Assembly (NCBI GenBank): GCA_016464795.1 | Contig: JAEKNN010000029.1 | Coordinates: forward strand, 1-59,673 | Direction: 5' to 3' | DNA length: 59,673 bases | Source of the DNA: Candidatus Amunia macphersoniae | GTDB lineage: Bacteria; Chloroflexota; Dormibacteria; Aeolococcales; Aeolococcaceae | Shown here: positions 50,187-57,995 of the stretch, one piece after another | Numbering within the stretch: position 1 is the stretch's first letter | Layout of the letters: the number at the start of each line of letters is the position of its first letter | The notes under the pieces: generated by a model | What the model was told of the DNA's origin: nothing | Database searches by the model: none | What the model saw: the letters and a program-made list of their open reading frames with translations, nothing else | Made by a program: the position numbers and the translations under genes

Positions 50187-50429
50187 ATGCCACGGCCGGA
50201 AGCTGCTGCCGTCTGTTACGGCGGTCACCTCGACTGCGGCAGTGGCCTGCTGATCGCTATCAAGCGCGCGATGAGCGGCATCGAGGTCGGTCAGGCTCTC
50301 GAGATCCTGAGCCTGGAGCCCTCGGTGGGGCACGACCTGCCCGCCTGGTGCAGGCTCACCAGCCACGAACTGCTCGACGTCGAGCAGAGTGGCGAGCAGA
50401 GCAGCTACATCGTGCGCCGCGGCCGGTAA
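50187..50429 (+). CDS. TusA/SirA-like protein 2
   Basis: 80 residues. GGHLDCGSGLLIAIKRAMSG carries Cys17 at the TusA active-site position (CGSG for CPGP). VGQALEILSLEPSVGHDLPA then WCRLTSHELLDV brings Cys55, and the end SSYIVRRGR matches the tail of the mini-TusA protein. It is more similar to the radical SAM fusion domain and the mini protein than to TusA-like protein 1. Last intact gene of the rightward operon. Confidence 0.78.
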   Translation: MPRPEAAAVCYGGHLDCGSGLLIAIKRAMSGIEVGQALEILSLEPSVGHDLPAWCRLTSHELLDVEQSGEQSSYIVRRGR

Positions 50430-50493
50430 TTTCGCACCCGGGGCGAGGGACTCGCTGGACAAGCCCCTCGCCCGCCAACCCAGACCCGGGTAC

Positions 50494-50785
50494 TACCGGA
50501 GCAGGACGACGAGGACCGCGCTGACCATTCCCACGGCTGCGACGTCGCCGGCCACGGCCAGGATCACCCGGGTGGGGAAGGAGCTGGCGACCATCGCCAT
50601 CGAGGGCCGTCTGACCGCGGGCAGTGTGAGCAGAAGTGCGCCCGCGGCTCCCAGCCCACGCCCGCCGTGAGCAGCCCCTGGGAGATGGGGATCTCGGCCG
50701 CTGTTGGGATCACGAACAGAGTCCTAACCGCGAACAGCAGCACCGCGAGCAGGCCCCCATCAACCCAGCGGAAAGGAGCAGACAC
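50494..50785 (-). pseudogene. C-terminal remnant of a UPF0718/DUF318-type permease
   Basis: Membrane-protein sequence in two frames: LLAVLLFAVRTLFVIPTAAE then IPISQGLLTAGVG, and after a slip near 50662 ALLLTLPAVRRPSMAMVASS then ILAVAGDVAAVGMVSAVLVV, ending LLR. The motif IPTxxEIPIxQGLLxxGxGxGxxGALLLTLPAVSxPSMAMV is typical of the permease family seen near arsenic, sulfur and redox genes. The N-terminal helices are missing. It faces the TusA operon tail-to-tail. Confidence 0.6.
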
Positions 50786-50881
50786 GGTGACCGATATGAC
50801 CGACTGATCCAGTACCTACCTCGTTCTCTCCCAGGACGATCCCAAGCGGGCCGACGACAACCGACTACCGGGCGTGCGTGG

Positions 50882-51640
50882 TCAGCGCTTGTCGGGCGGA
50901 GTACAAGGCGGGTTCTCGGCAGAGATCGCCCCCTGCTCACGCAGCCAGGACGTCATGGTGTCTCGTCTGGTACCAATGTTTCCTGCGATGTCGAGGGGAG
51001 TCGCAGAGGTGTAGTCGGGAAAGGCGTTGATGTCCGCCCCGCGACTGAGCAAGTATTCGGCCATCCGGCGCTGGCCGCCATGGCAGGCTTGCCAGAACGC
51101 CGCGGTGATGTCATCTGTTGTGGGCGGAGGGTCTGCCGCCTGAAACTCCTTCACGAGCGGGATCATGCCCAGGGCCGCGGCATGCCACAGGCTGCCCACC
51201 TTGGCTCCGCGCTCAACGAGAAGACGAGCGACATTCCAACAGCCGTACCCGACCGCACAGTCCAGCGGCGGGCCGCCAGCGATTGACGCTCCCGGTGCCT
51301 CCAAATCGGCGCCACCGTCGATGAGCGCGGCTGCGACATCGGAGTCGTCGCTGCTGGCTGCCCAGTGCAACGGCGTCTCGGACGGCGCGTCAGGTTCAGC
51401 CGGAGCGCTGGGATCGGCGCCCGCATCGATGAGCACGGCAACGATCTGCGGGCCGCACGGAAAGTAGCCGGGCCAGTCCGTCACAACGTGCAGCGGGGTG
51501 CGTCCTTTGGGGCCTCCGATCCTCGCTGAGGCCAAACCCGGGTGCTCGCCGAGCAGGCGGGTGAGCGTGACGACATCACCGCCACGGATGGCAAGCACCA
51601 ACTCCACGGCGACCGGATCGTCATGGGCAAGTGTGAGCAT
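50882..51640 (-). CDS. Ankyrin-repeat protein
   Basis: 252 residues from ATG 51640 (MLTLAHDDPVAVELVLAIRG). About five ankyrin repeats are seen: GRTPLHVVTDWPGYFPCGPQ, SETPLHWAASSDDSDVAAAL, IDGGADLEAPGAS, PLDCAVGYGCWNVARLLVER and AEYLLSRGADINAFPDYTSA. A cytosolic protein-binding scaffold; partners unknown. Its start lies inside the end of the GNAT gene (20-base overlap), so the two are coupled. Confidence 0.85.
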   Translation of the reverse strand: MLTLAHDDPVAVELVLAIRGGDVVTLTRLLGEHPGLASARIGGPKGRTPLHVVTDWPGYFPCGPQIVAVLIDAGADPSAPAEPDAPSETPLHWAASSDDSDVAAALIDGGADLEAPGASIAGGPPLDCAVGYGCWNVARLLVERGAKVGSLWHAAALGMIPLVKEFQAADPPPTTDDITAAFWQACHGGQRRMAEYLLSRGADINAFPDYTSATPLDIAGNIGTRRDTMTSWLREQGAISAENPPCTPPDKR

Positions 51641-52196
51641 GGTTCCCTCGCCGAAAACGACGTTCTCGTTCTCGGATGAGATACAGCATGCCCTCCCAGT
51701 CGGGCTCGGAGGTCTGGAGCACGAAACCGACTGCCCCGAAGCAACGAAGCGAGGCCACGTTGTCCGGGTCGACACCTGCGCCGAAAAGCTCCACGGAACG
51801 GACTTCTGGGGCGGCCAGGAGCGCCCTGACCATCGAACGGCCGATGCCAGCACCCCGCCGGCTGGGGTCAACCGTCAAGGCTACCGAGGCCGCCGGAACG
51901 TCTATTGCCGATACGACGACCGGGGCGCCCGTGCCGTCGTCATCGCAGACCGTCCAACGGTCCGTGATGCCGCAGTCGATGTACCCCACGGGGTGCGCGC
52001 CGTCGAGAGCGATCCATCGGTAACTGGCGGTCTGCGTTGCCCCGCGGAAGATTGTGCCCGCTACGGTTTCGGCGAGGGTCAGCATCCGCGCCGGCCACTC
52101 GGGACCGCCGAGAAAGCGCTGCACGTCCTCGTCCTCGAACCACGGCCGCACGACGGCTAGGTCTCGCCGGGTCATCGGCTTCAGTTCCACAGCCAC
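51621..52196 (-). CDS. GNAT-family N-acetyltransferase
   Basis: 191 residues from GTG 52196 (VAVELKPMTRRDLAVVRPWF). The layout resembles AAC(6')-like GNATs: EDEDVQRFLGGPEWP, ALDGAHPVGYIDCGITDRW, and the acetyl-CoA loop ALTVDPSRRGAGIGRSMVRA (V-x-P-x-x-R-x-x-G-I-G), then NVASLRCFGAVGFV. The acceptor substrate is unknown. TAGGCT lies 6 bases before the GTG, so the transcript is probably leaderless. Confidence 0.88.
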   Translation of the reverse strand: MAVELKPMTRRDLAVVRPWFEDEDVQRFLGGPEWPARMLTLAETVAGTIFRGATQTASYRWIALDGAHPVGYIDCGITDRWTVCDDDGTGAPVVVSAIDVPAASVALTVDPSRRGAGIGRSMVRALLAAPEVRSVELFGAGVDPDNVASLRCFGAVGFVLQTSEPDWEGMLYLIRERERRFRRGNHAHTCP

Positions 52197-52501
52197 CTTG
52201 GAAGCCTAAACCGGTGCGCCGTGATGAGGCCGTCGGACGCAGCCGCGTGTCCGACCCGGTAGCCGTCGTAGGGTCAATCCTCCCCCGCCACCAACGAAAG
52301 ACCAGGTCAGGGTCCTCGCAGCCCGGAGGGCTCTGACGCGAATGCGTCCGTCACCCTCCTGGTGTCCCTGCTTCTTGCCTGTGCAACCCACCCGACGCTG
52401 GACCAACGGCTCTGCCACCATGCCCTCATCACCTCCGCCGTGCGGACCCGGCCGACCTTTATCGAGCCGAGACGCTGCGAGACCGCGGTCGAGCGCGCAT
52501 C
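52197..52501. other. Gap without a supported gene
   Basis: 305 bases between the GNAT gene and the Cys-rich small frame. Apart from the -10-like box of the GNAT gene (52203-52208, minus strand) I see no coding region, hairpin or repeat I can support. Open frames here have no protein character. Confidence 0.4.
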
Positions 52502-52624
52502 ATGAATGGGGTGGAGATTGAATGCGCTGACTGCGGTTGCCTGGTCGATCGTGGAGTCGTCATCACGCGATGCGGCAGCGCAGGCTGCTGCTGTCGCGAA
52601 CTTCCCGATCGCGAGCCGAGTTAG
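52502..52624 (+). CDS. Cys-rich 40-residue protein
   Basis: MNGVEIECADCGCLVDRGVV then ITRCGSAGCCCRELPDREPS. Seven Cys in 24 residues (8, 11, 13, 24, 29, 30, 31) form a CxxCxC...CxxxxCCC pattern that would suit a small zinc or iron-sulfur knuckle. No ribosome-binding site is obvious. The high Cys density in a clean frame makes chance unlikely but not excluded. Too short for a standard gene call. Confidence 0.45.
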   Translation: MNGVEIECADCGCLVDRGVVITRCGSAGCCCRELPDREPS

Positions 52625-52769
52625 GCTCAGCGACCAACCCCGCGCGTTCATGGCCACCGTCGGATTGCTATCGGGTGAACCTGGAGGTGACCACCACCTC
52701 ATCACGTCGAGCTCGTGCCGATCGGCCGCGTCTCTCCGGTTCAGAGCCCTGGGAACTCCCCCTGGCCGG

Positions 52770-52962
52770 CCTAGACTTGTCCACGTGACATGAGACAGGT
52801 GTAATCGATGTCCTGAGACATGACACTGGCTGGGGAGAGAGGATTCGAACCCCGGATCTGAGCCTGAGCGCTGTGGCGGCGAGAGTGGGAGGCCGAGCGC
52901 AGCGTCATCACTTATCGTATCGGTTTTGCGGCTGCTCGATGCAGAGCAGTTGCGGTTAGAGC
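52770..52962. repeat. Direct repeat copy 1: IS end plus tRNA 3' end
   Basis: About 190 bases closely matching 56601-56794. It begins with an IS481-like end (CTAGACTTGT, then two GAGACA-type motifs), continues through a tRNA 3' end on the minus strand (GGTTCGAATCCTCTC then TCCCCAGCCA, 52830-52855) and ends at GCAGAGCAGTTGCGGTT. The rest of a tRNA is not present. Together the copies bracket a 3.8-kb stretch rich in gene remnants. Confidence 0.75.
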
Positions 52963-53031
52963 ACGATCCGACCGCCGAGGCCCACGATCTTGGCGCCCTC
53001 TGTATGGAGATATCCGGGCGGAACGTGATTC

Positions 53032-53610
53032 CTAGCGGGCACGGCCTCGGGACCGCGGGCGGTGCAGTGAGACGGCGTAGTTGGCACCCTTACGGAAGGG
53101 CGCCCGCTCCCACGTCGACCACCGGGCGGCGAGCTCCAGGCCAGCGGCACGGCAGTGATCGTCGTAGTCGGTCACCTCATACGCGCGGCCGCACTGGAAG
53201 CCGCACACGAGCGCCCCACTGGCCGCCAGGTAGCGAGCGCACGCGGCGACAAGCGCCTTCTGAGTGCCGGCGGGGGTGAACAGCGGAACGTTCCCGGCCA
53301 TGACGACGACCTCAAAACACTGGTCGAGCGCCACGCCGCACATGTCGGCGACATGCCACCTGAGTGTCGGAGCAAGGCGGCGGGCGGTCGCGATCATCGA
53401 GGCGTCGGCATCGACTCCAACCACGTCGACGCCGCGCTCCGCTAGCTCCCGAGCCACTCGTCCGGTGCCACAGCCGACGTCGAGGACGGATTGGGGGCGG
53501 AGCGTCATCACGAAGTCGGCCTCACCGTGGACGTTGGCACCGGACGCGGCGCAATCATCGAACCGGGCCTGGTAACGGTCGCCGTCCCACGGCACATCGT
53601 CGGAGCTCAT
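53032..53610 (-). CDS. Class I SAM-dependent methyltransferase
   Basis: 192 residues. Motif I is PQSVLDVGCGTGRVARELAE, followed by the acidic residue in VDVVGVDADASMI, and motif II/III WHVADMCGVALDQCFEVVVM. The size and DxxAxxYxxxxG N-terminus resemble small-molecule methyltransferases; substrate unknown. The gene lies inside the repeat-bounded segment but looks intact. Confidence 0.87.
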   Translation of the reverse strand: MSSDDVPWDGDRYQARFDDCAASGANVHGEADFVMTLRPQSVLDVGCGTGRVARELAERGVDVVGVDADASMIATARRLAPTLRWHVADMCGVALDQCFEVVVMAGNVPLFTPAGTQKALVAACARYLAASGALVCGFQCGRAYEVTDYDDHCRAAGLELAARWSTWERAPFRKGANYAVSLHRPRSRGRAR

Positions 53611-53822
53611 GAGGTTGGGTCGGACCGCTCCGACCAGTCAATCGCCGGCGAGAACTCGACCGTTGGGGGGATCCATCTGGTCAGATCGAGCCACTTGCAC
53701 ATCGATGAATTGTCGCTCGTTAGGCCGCTCTGTCTTCGCACCCCGCTCAGCGGCACGGTGATCGCGCTCCGCACCGGCGATCGCGACGACGCAGCCGTCG
53801 ACGAGCAAAACGCATCCCGCAC
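53611..53822. other. Gap without a supported gene
   Basis: About 210 bases between the methyltransferase gene and the VOC-like remnant. Frames on both strands are open, but none shows a family pattern. Probably degenerate DNA of the remnant region. Confidence 0.3.
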
Positions 53823-53950
53823 GGCGCATCAGCGACCTGCCCTTTGGCTCTGGCCTGACTGTGCACAACCCCGACGGCATCCCGATCGACTTCTCGGGGC
53901 GTGCGCAGGCTGCCGAGCTGGCGAGACCCACAACGTCCGGGCAGCCGCCG
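53823..53950 (+). pseudogene. Possible C-terminal remnant of a VOC/glyoxalase-fold protein
   Basis: The frame reads ISDLPFGSGLTVHNPDGIPI then DFSGRAQ. This resembles the last strands of VOC proteins (GxGLxxxDPDGIxIEF). The Glu metal ligand usual at the last position is Asp. No upstream domain. After it, to 54163, nothing can be supported. Confidence 0.35.
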
Positions 53951-54163
53951 GCCGCGCCGGGTGACCCACCGGCAACGTATAGAGTTCGAGTCCTGGCGTC
54001 GTCATCTGTTATCCCTCGTCGGTCGGCTGACTGTCGCCAGTATCCGGTGCGCGATGGACAATCGGAAGGTCGGGGCGGGCTCAGGCCCTCGTCCTTCGCT
54101 CCCACCCCCGGCTCGGGTGCCACGACTCGATCACGAGGTGGTCCGCGGGCGTTCCGACGTAGG

Positions 54164-54556
54164 TTAGGACCACCTCGGTGATTCCAGCCTGAAGAATCCG
54201 GCGCCGTCGTGGGGGTTGTCGAGCGGAGGGCCGATCTCTACCAGCGAGCCGGCCATCTTGGCGTCACGGGGTCCGGAGCTGGGGTCGTCCTTCGGCGGTT
54301 CCAAGGTCGGTGCTGTGGAGTGCGACCCGAGAGTCGCGTTGCACGTGGAGCAGCTTCATCGACCCGGGCATCATCCCGAGCGTGACCTCGCCGTCGGAAC
54401 TGACCTCGAGCTCCGAAACGCTGATCCGGGGCGAGCCGTTTCGACGCAGCGTGGCCAGGGTCTTGTTGGTCCCCGCCTGGAAAGGTTCTGGACCCTGGCT
54501 GCGAACTCCGGGGCGTCCTGCTCGATCTCGCGCCAGAGGCCATCTGGACAACTAAG
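54164..54556 (-). pseudogene. Pyridoxamine 5'-phosphate oxidase-like (PPOX) gene, frameshifted
   Basis: Three frames join to one FMN-binding split-barrel protein. An N-terminal piece (WREIEQDAPEFAARVQ) leads into NKTLATLRRNGSPRISVSEL, GEVTLGMMPGSMKLLHVQRD, SRVALHS; the final piece reads DPSSGPRDAKMAGSLVEIG. Frame changes fall near 54500 and 54290. Family members reduce or oxidise F420/FMN substrates; this copy cannot be translated as one protein. Confidence 0.65.
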
Positions 54557-54591
54557 CGCCAACGGCGGGATCGATCTCAATCCATATTGAG

Positions 54592-54936
54592 TTGTCGTCC
54601 GCCTCCCTGGTGGCGGGGTCCAAAGCGGTAGGAAGCCTCGTGGTGACCTTGCCCGCACTCAAGCCCTTGCCGAGCGAGCGTTTCTCCATGTTCGAGGTGG
54701 GCACGCGGACGGTCCACAACGATGGCCACATCGAAGTGGGAGCTGCCTTCTATTCGGTGCCCTATCATGTTGTTGGCCGCGAGGTGCGTGTGCACTGGGA
54801 CGGCAACCTCGTGCGCGCTTACCTTGACCGCGCGACGGTGGCCGTGCACTGGCGCAAGGAAGCGGGCTTTGTAGTCCACAACACCCGAACGTCGCCCCGC
54901 GCACAAACCGGCGCGGCAGAAGCGTACCAGCTCTGA
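54592..54936 (+). pseudogene. IS21-family transposase (IstA) C-terminal fragment
   Basis: About 100 codons match the end of IstA: LKPLPSERFSMFEVGTRTVH, NDGHIEVGAAFYSVPYHVVG, REVRVHWDGNLVRAYLDRAT. The catalytic DDE domain and the istB gene are missing. Nothing identifiable as an IS21 terminal repeat was found. Confidence 0.72.
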
Positions 54937-54973
54937 CGATTGGTGCTCACCGCATAGGCGTACATCGGCGACG

Positions 54974-55702
54974 TCAGTTGCTGGTTGCACGCCGCGAGGT
55001 CTCCGTTGGTTGGCGCACCAGCAGGGCCCGCAAGTCCACGAGGATGTGGAGAACCATCCCCGGCAGTAGACTGCCCGTGTCCAGATACAGCCAGCCGAGC
55101 AGGATCGCGAGCACGGCGGTGATGGCGACCCCGCCCACTCCCTGGTAGAGGTGGGCCGCTCCAAATAACACTGCGGCGACGAGGAGAGCGGACCAACGCC
55201 CACCGGGCAGCACTGCCAACAGGAACGTGAGCGCGAATGCCCGGTAAAAAACCTCTTCGGTGATCCCGGCGGTGATGGCCACGAGGGTGAACCAGCGGCG
55301 TTCAGTTCTGCCGCGAGGGAGAATGACGTCGACGTCCCCCACAAGCGGCACTGCCCGGGCTCGACCCCGCCTGGACGCGATCACGGCCGCGAGGCCGGCG
55401 GCCACGATTGCCAAGACGGCCCCGGCCAGTGGCGCTGCGTACCGCTCCAGTGTCCCGACCCGAGGCGGCCCGAACCCAATCTCGGAGGCGGACCGGCCGC
55501 CGCCAAGCATCACCGCGATAGCGCCTAGCGCCGCCCACCAGGTCACGACAACCGTGAGACGGTACATGCGGGTCCGTGCAGCCCGATCTCCTGACATCAC
55601 GGCAGCCCGAACGCGCCGCATATATCGGGGGCTGAACGTGAGGTCGGCCAGGACAACTGCCACGAGCAGCAACCCGGCAGCGATGAGAGCGGGCGTCTTC
55701 AT
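54974..55702 (-). CDS. CPBP (CAAX/Rce1-like) intramembrane metalloprotease
   Basis: 242 residues, about seven membrane helices. The Abi/CPBP motifs are in order: EEVFYRAF (motif 1, Glu-Glu-x3-Arg), FGAAHLYQG (motif 2, His) and LLPGMVLHILVDLRALLV (motif 3, His). Members process membrane peptides or protect against bacteriocins; the target is unknown. Intact although surrounded by IS remnants. Confidence 0.88.
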   Translation of the reverse strand: MKTPALIAAGLLLVAVVLADLTFSPRYMRRVRAAVMSGDRAARTRMYRLTVVVTWWAALGAIAVMLGGGRSASEIGFGPPRVGTLERYAAPLAGAVLAIVAAGLAAVIASRRGRARAVPLVGDVDVILPRGRTERRWFTLVAITAGITEEVFYRAFALTFLLAVLPGGRWSALLVAAVLFGAAHLYQGVGGVAITAVLAILLGWLYLDTGSLLPGMVLHILVDLRALLVRQPTETSRRATSN

Positions 55703-55994
55703 CGGCGCAGTATCGACGACTTGTGCATGACGCCTCCAGATGGGGCAGCCGCCAGTCCACTCTGCACGGCAAACCCACCGAGCGCACCGCCCGACCTTGA
55801 GCGCGTCCAGATAGATGCGGGACAGTTGGACGATGCAGGAGGTCCGTTGCGTCAGTGGCGAGCCGCCCCTGCATCGTTTGCCTTACGGTCAAAGCGGTTG
55901 CGACGCCGGCGTCAGGCGGTTGCTGTTGCAGGTTGGGATGACAGCTGCCGGAACATCGCGACCGTCTACAACTGCCGACAGAATGGGCGGACCG

Positions 55995-56640
55995 TCTCCG
56001 ATCCGAGATGGACGCCGAACTCACCGAGCGGCAGGCCCGCAACGCCGACGGTGGTCTGCGACGCCTTCACCACCGTGAAGGCCGCCGACGTGGTCGCGAG
56101 CTTCGCGATCGCGTGGCTGGCCAACGGGTTTCCCGCCGCCCTGCTCACCGACAACGGTGCCGTCTTCAGCGGCAAGTCGCGCAAGGGAATACCTCGCCAA
56201 GCAGGTCCCGGCCTCCTCACTCGCCGTCCTGCAGGCACAGCTCGACACCTTCCGCGCCTACTACAACCAGCACCGCCCGCACCGCGCCCTAGCGGGGCAG
56301 ACGCCGCTGCACGCCTTCCACGCCCGGGTCAAGGCCGGCCCGCTCACTGCCTCATCCCCAGCCCACTACCGCGTCCGCCACGATCGCGTCGACAAAACCG
56401 GACGGGTCACCCTGCGCTACCTCAGCCGCCTCCACCACATCGGCATCGGCGCTGCGTACAAGCACCAGCGCATCACCTTGCTCGTGACCAACAAGGACGT
56501 CCGCGTGCTCGCCGACGACGGCAGCCTCATCCGGGCTCTGGTCCTTGATCCCAGCCGCGATTACCAACCCCTTGGCACCCCATCCGGCCGCCGGCCCGGG
56601 CCTAGACTTGTGGACGATGTCCTGAGACAGGTGTCATTAA
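55995..56640 (+). pseudogene. IS481-family transposase, frameshifted and internally deleted
   Basis: Part 1 shows VVCDAFTTVKAADVVASFAI and GFPAALLTDNGAVFSGKSR, which carries the second catalytic Asp of the DDE domain. About 35 residues (including the region of the third acidic residue) are then missing, the frame changes near 56185, and part 2 gives LDTFRAYYNQHRPHRALAGQ, VRHDRVDKTGRVTLRYLSRL and DPSRDYQPLG. It ends at the IS right end inside direct repeat copy 2. Not functional. Confidence 0.8.
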
Positions 56641-56794
56641 TGTCCTGAGACATGACATGGCTGGGGAGAGAGGATTCGAACCTCGAATCTGAACCTGAGC
56701 GCCGTGGCGGCGAGAGTGGGAGGCCGAGCGCAGCGTCCTCACTTATCGGTTGATCGTTTTGCGGCTGCGCGATGCAGAGCAGTTGCGGTTCGAG
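56601..56794. repeat. Direct repeat copy 2: IS481 right end plus tRNA 3' end
   Basis: Partner of the repeat at 52770-52962. The IS end has two GTCCTGAGACA motifs (56619-56629, 56642-56652) directly after the transposase remnant. The minus strand then reads GAGGTTCGAATCCTC then TCTCCCCAGCCA (56657-56683): a T-arm, the 3' acceptor strand and CCA of a tRNA. The matching 5' acceptor TGGGGAG is not found nearby, so no complete tRNA gene is present. Confidence 0.78.
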
Positions 56795-56873
56795 CCTTGG
56801 GTGGGCGAGGTGCGTCGGGTCGGGGAACTGTGTGCAGTCGCTCCCAACGGCAGGGGCCACGCTTCGACCTGTT

Positions 56874-57995
56874 ATGAAAGCCGGTGTGACCAGCACCCTG
56901 CCGACTGTCCGCAGCTCGGGCCTGCTCGCCAGGTCGCCCGCCCTGGGCGGCTCTGTCCGGCTTGCTGGGGTGGGCACGGCCACGCCGCCGCTCCGGGTAA
57001 GCCGCCAGGACGTGGTGGAAGTGCTGCCTCGTATCTGGCCTCATCTGGCGCGACGGACGGCGCTGCTCATTGATCCTATCGACAACGGTTACCGCTACCT
57101 GTTGCGAGAGCCTGCAGAGATGCTCGAAGGGCTATCACTCGGCGAGCAGACCGCCCGCTACGTCGACGCTGCGCCACGCCTTGCAGCTGCGGCGGCGGAA
57201 GAGGCCATCGCCGCCGCGGGCGACCGGCGGGACAGCATCGGGCTGCTGGTGGTTGCGTCCTGCACCGGCTTCATCCTCCCCGGGCTCGACGCTCACCTTC
57301 TCCCGATGCTGAGGCTTCGCTCCGACGTGTGGCGGCTGCCGGTGATGCAATTGGGTTGTGCCGGCGGCGCCGGCGGTCTCGCCCGCGCCGCCGACTGGGC
57401 GCGCACGCACCCGGGCCAGCAGGCTCTGGTTATAGCTGTCGAGTTGCCCTCGCTCACCTTTCGTCCGCGGGACCATTCCCTCGACAACCTGTTGAGCGCG
57501 CTGGTGTTCGGCGATGGCGCCGGCGCGGTCGTGCTTGAAGCGGATGGCGGTCATCGGGCTAACGGTCTGCACGTCAGGGATGTCCGCAGCGTGCTGGTGC
57601 CAAACAGCGTCAACGTGTTGGGCTACGACCTCGCAGACGACGGGTTTCGCGTGATCCTGTCGCGCCGGCTCCCCGCTGTGCTGGCAGCAGCACTTCCCGC
57701 GCTCGTCGACGACTTCTGCGGGAGCGGCGTTGTTTCTACGCTCGACGCCGTGGCCCTGCATCCGGGTGGTAGCGCGCTGGTCGGCGCAGTGGAGGGTTGC
57801 CTCGGGCTGCGTGACGCGCAGCTCGCTGCCACCCGGTCGGTGCTGCGCAGCACGGGCAACACGTCGTCGGCAGCCATCTTCTTTGTCCTCAAGGAGCTCG
57901 GCGCGTCGCTGCCGTCACGGTCCGGGCGCGGTCTCGTCCTCGGTCTGGGTCCCGGTCTCACCGTTGAGCTCCTGGAAATCGCGTGGGACTGCTGA
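56874..57995 (+). CDS. Type III polyketide synthase (chalcone synthase-like)
   Basis: 373 residues from ATG 56874; a GTG three codons on is possible. The catalytic triad is complete: Cys in VVASCTGFILPGLDAHL, His in VALHPGGSALVGAVEG and Asn in LRSTGNTSSAAIFFVLKEL. The CoA-tunnel element LVFGDGAGAVVLE is present. These enzymes extend an acyl-CoA starter with malonyl-CoA to alkylresorcinols, alkylpyrones or related phenols. The next gene overlaps by 13 bases and encodes an ICMT-like methyltransferase, the usual partner for O-methylated phenolic lipids. Confidence 0.93.
   Translation: MKAGVTSTLPTVRSSGLLARSPALGGSVRLAGVGTATPPLRVSRQDVVEVLPRIWPHLARRTALLIDPIDNGYRYLLREPAEMLEGLSLGEQTARYVDAAPRLAAAAAEEAIAAAGDRRDSIGLLVVASCTGFILPGLDAHLLPMLRLRSDVWRLPVMQLGCAGGAGGLARAADWARTHPGQQALVIAVELPSLTFRPRDHSLDNLLSALVFGDGAGAVVLEADGGHRANGLHVRDVRSVLVPNSVNVLGYDLADDGFRVILSRRLPAVLAAALPALVDDFCGSGVVSTLDAVALHPGGSALVGAVEGCLGLRDAQLAATRSVLRSTGNTSSAAIFFVLKELGASLPSRSGRGLVLGLGPGLTVELLEIAWDC

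Noticed and set aside
52307..52705. Minus-strand 132-codon frame as a transposase N-terminus
   Set aside because: No HTH or DDE pattern can be aligned and it lies antisense to the Cys-rich frame.
56653..56760. Possible complete tRNA gene on the minus strand
   Set aside because: Only the T-arm, 3' acceptor strand and CCA are present; the pairing 5' acceptor (TGGGGAG) and anticodon arm are not found within 120 bases.
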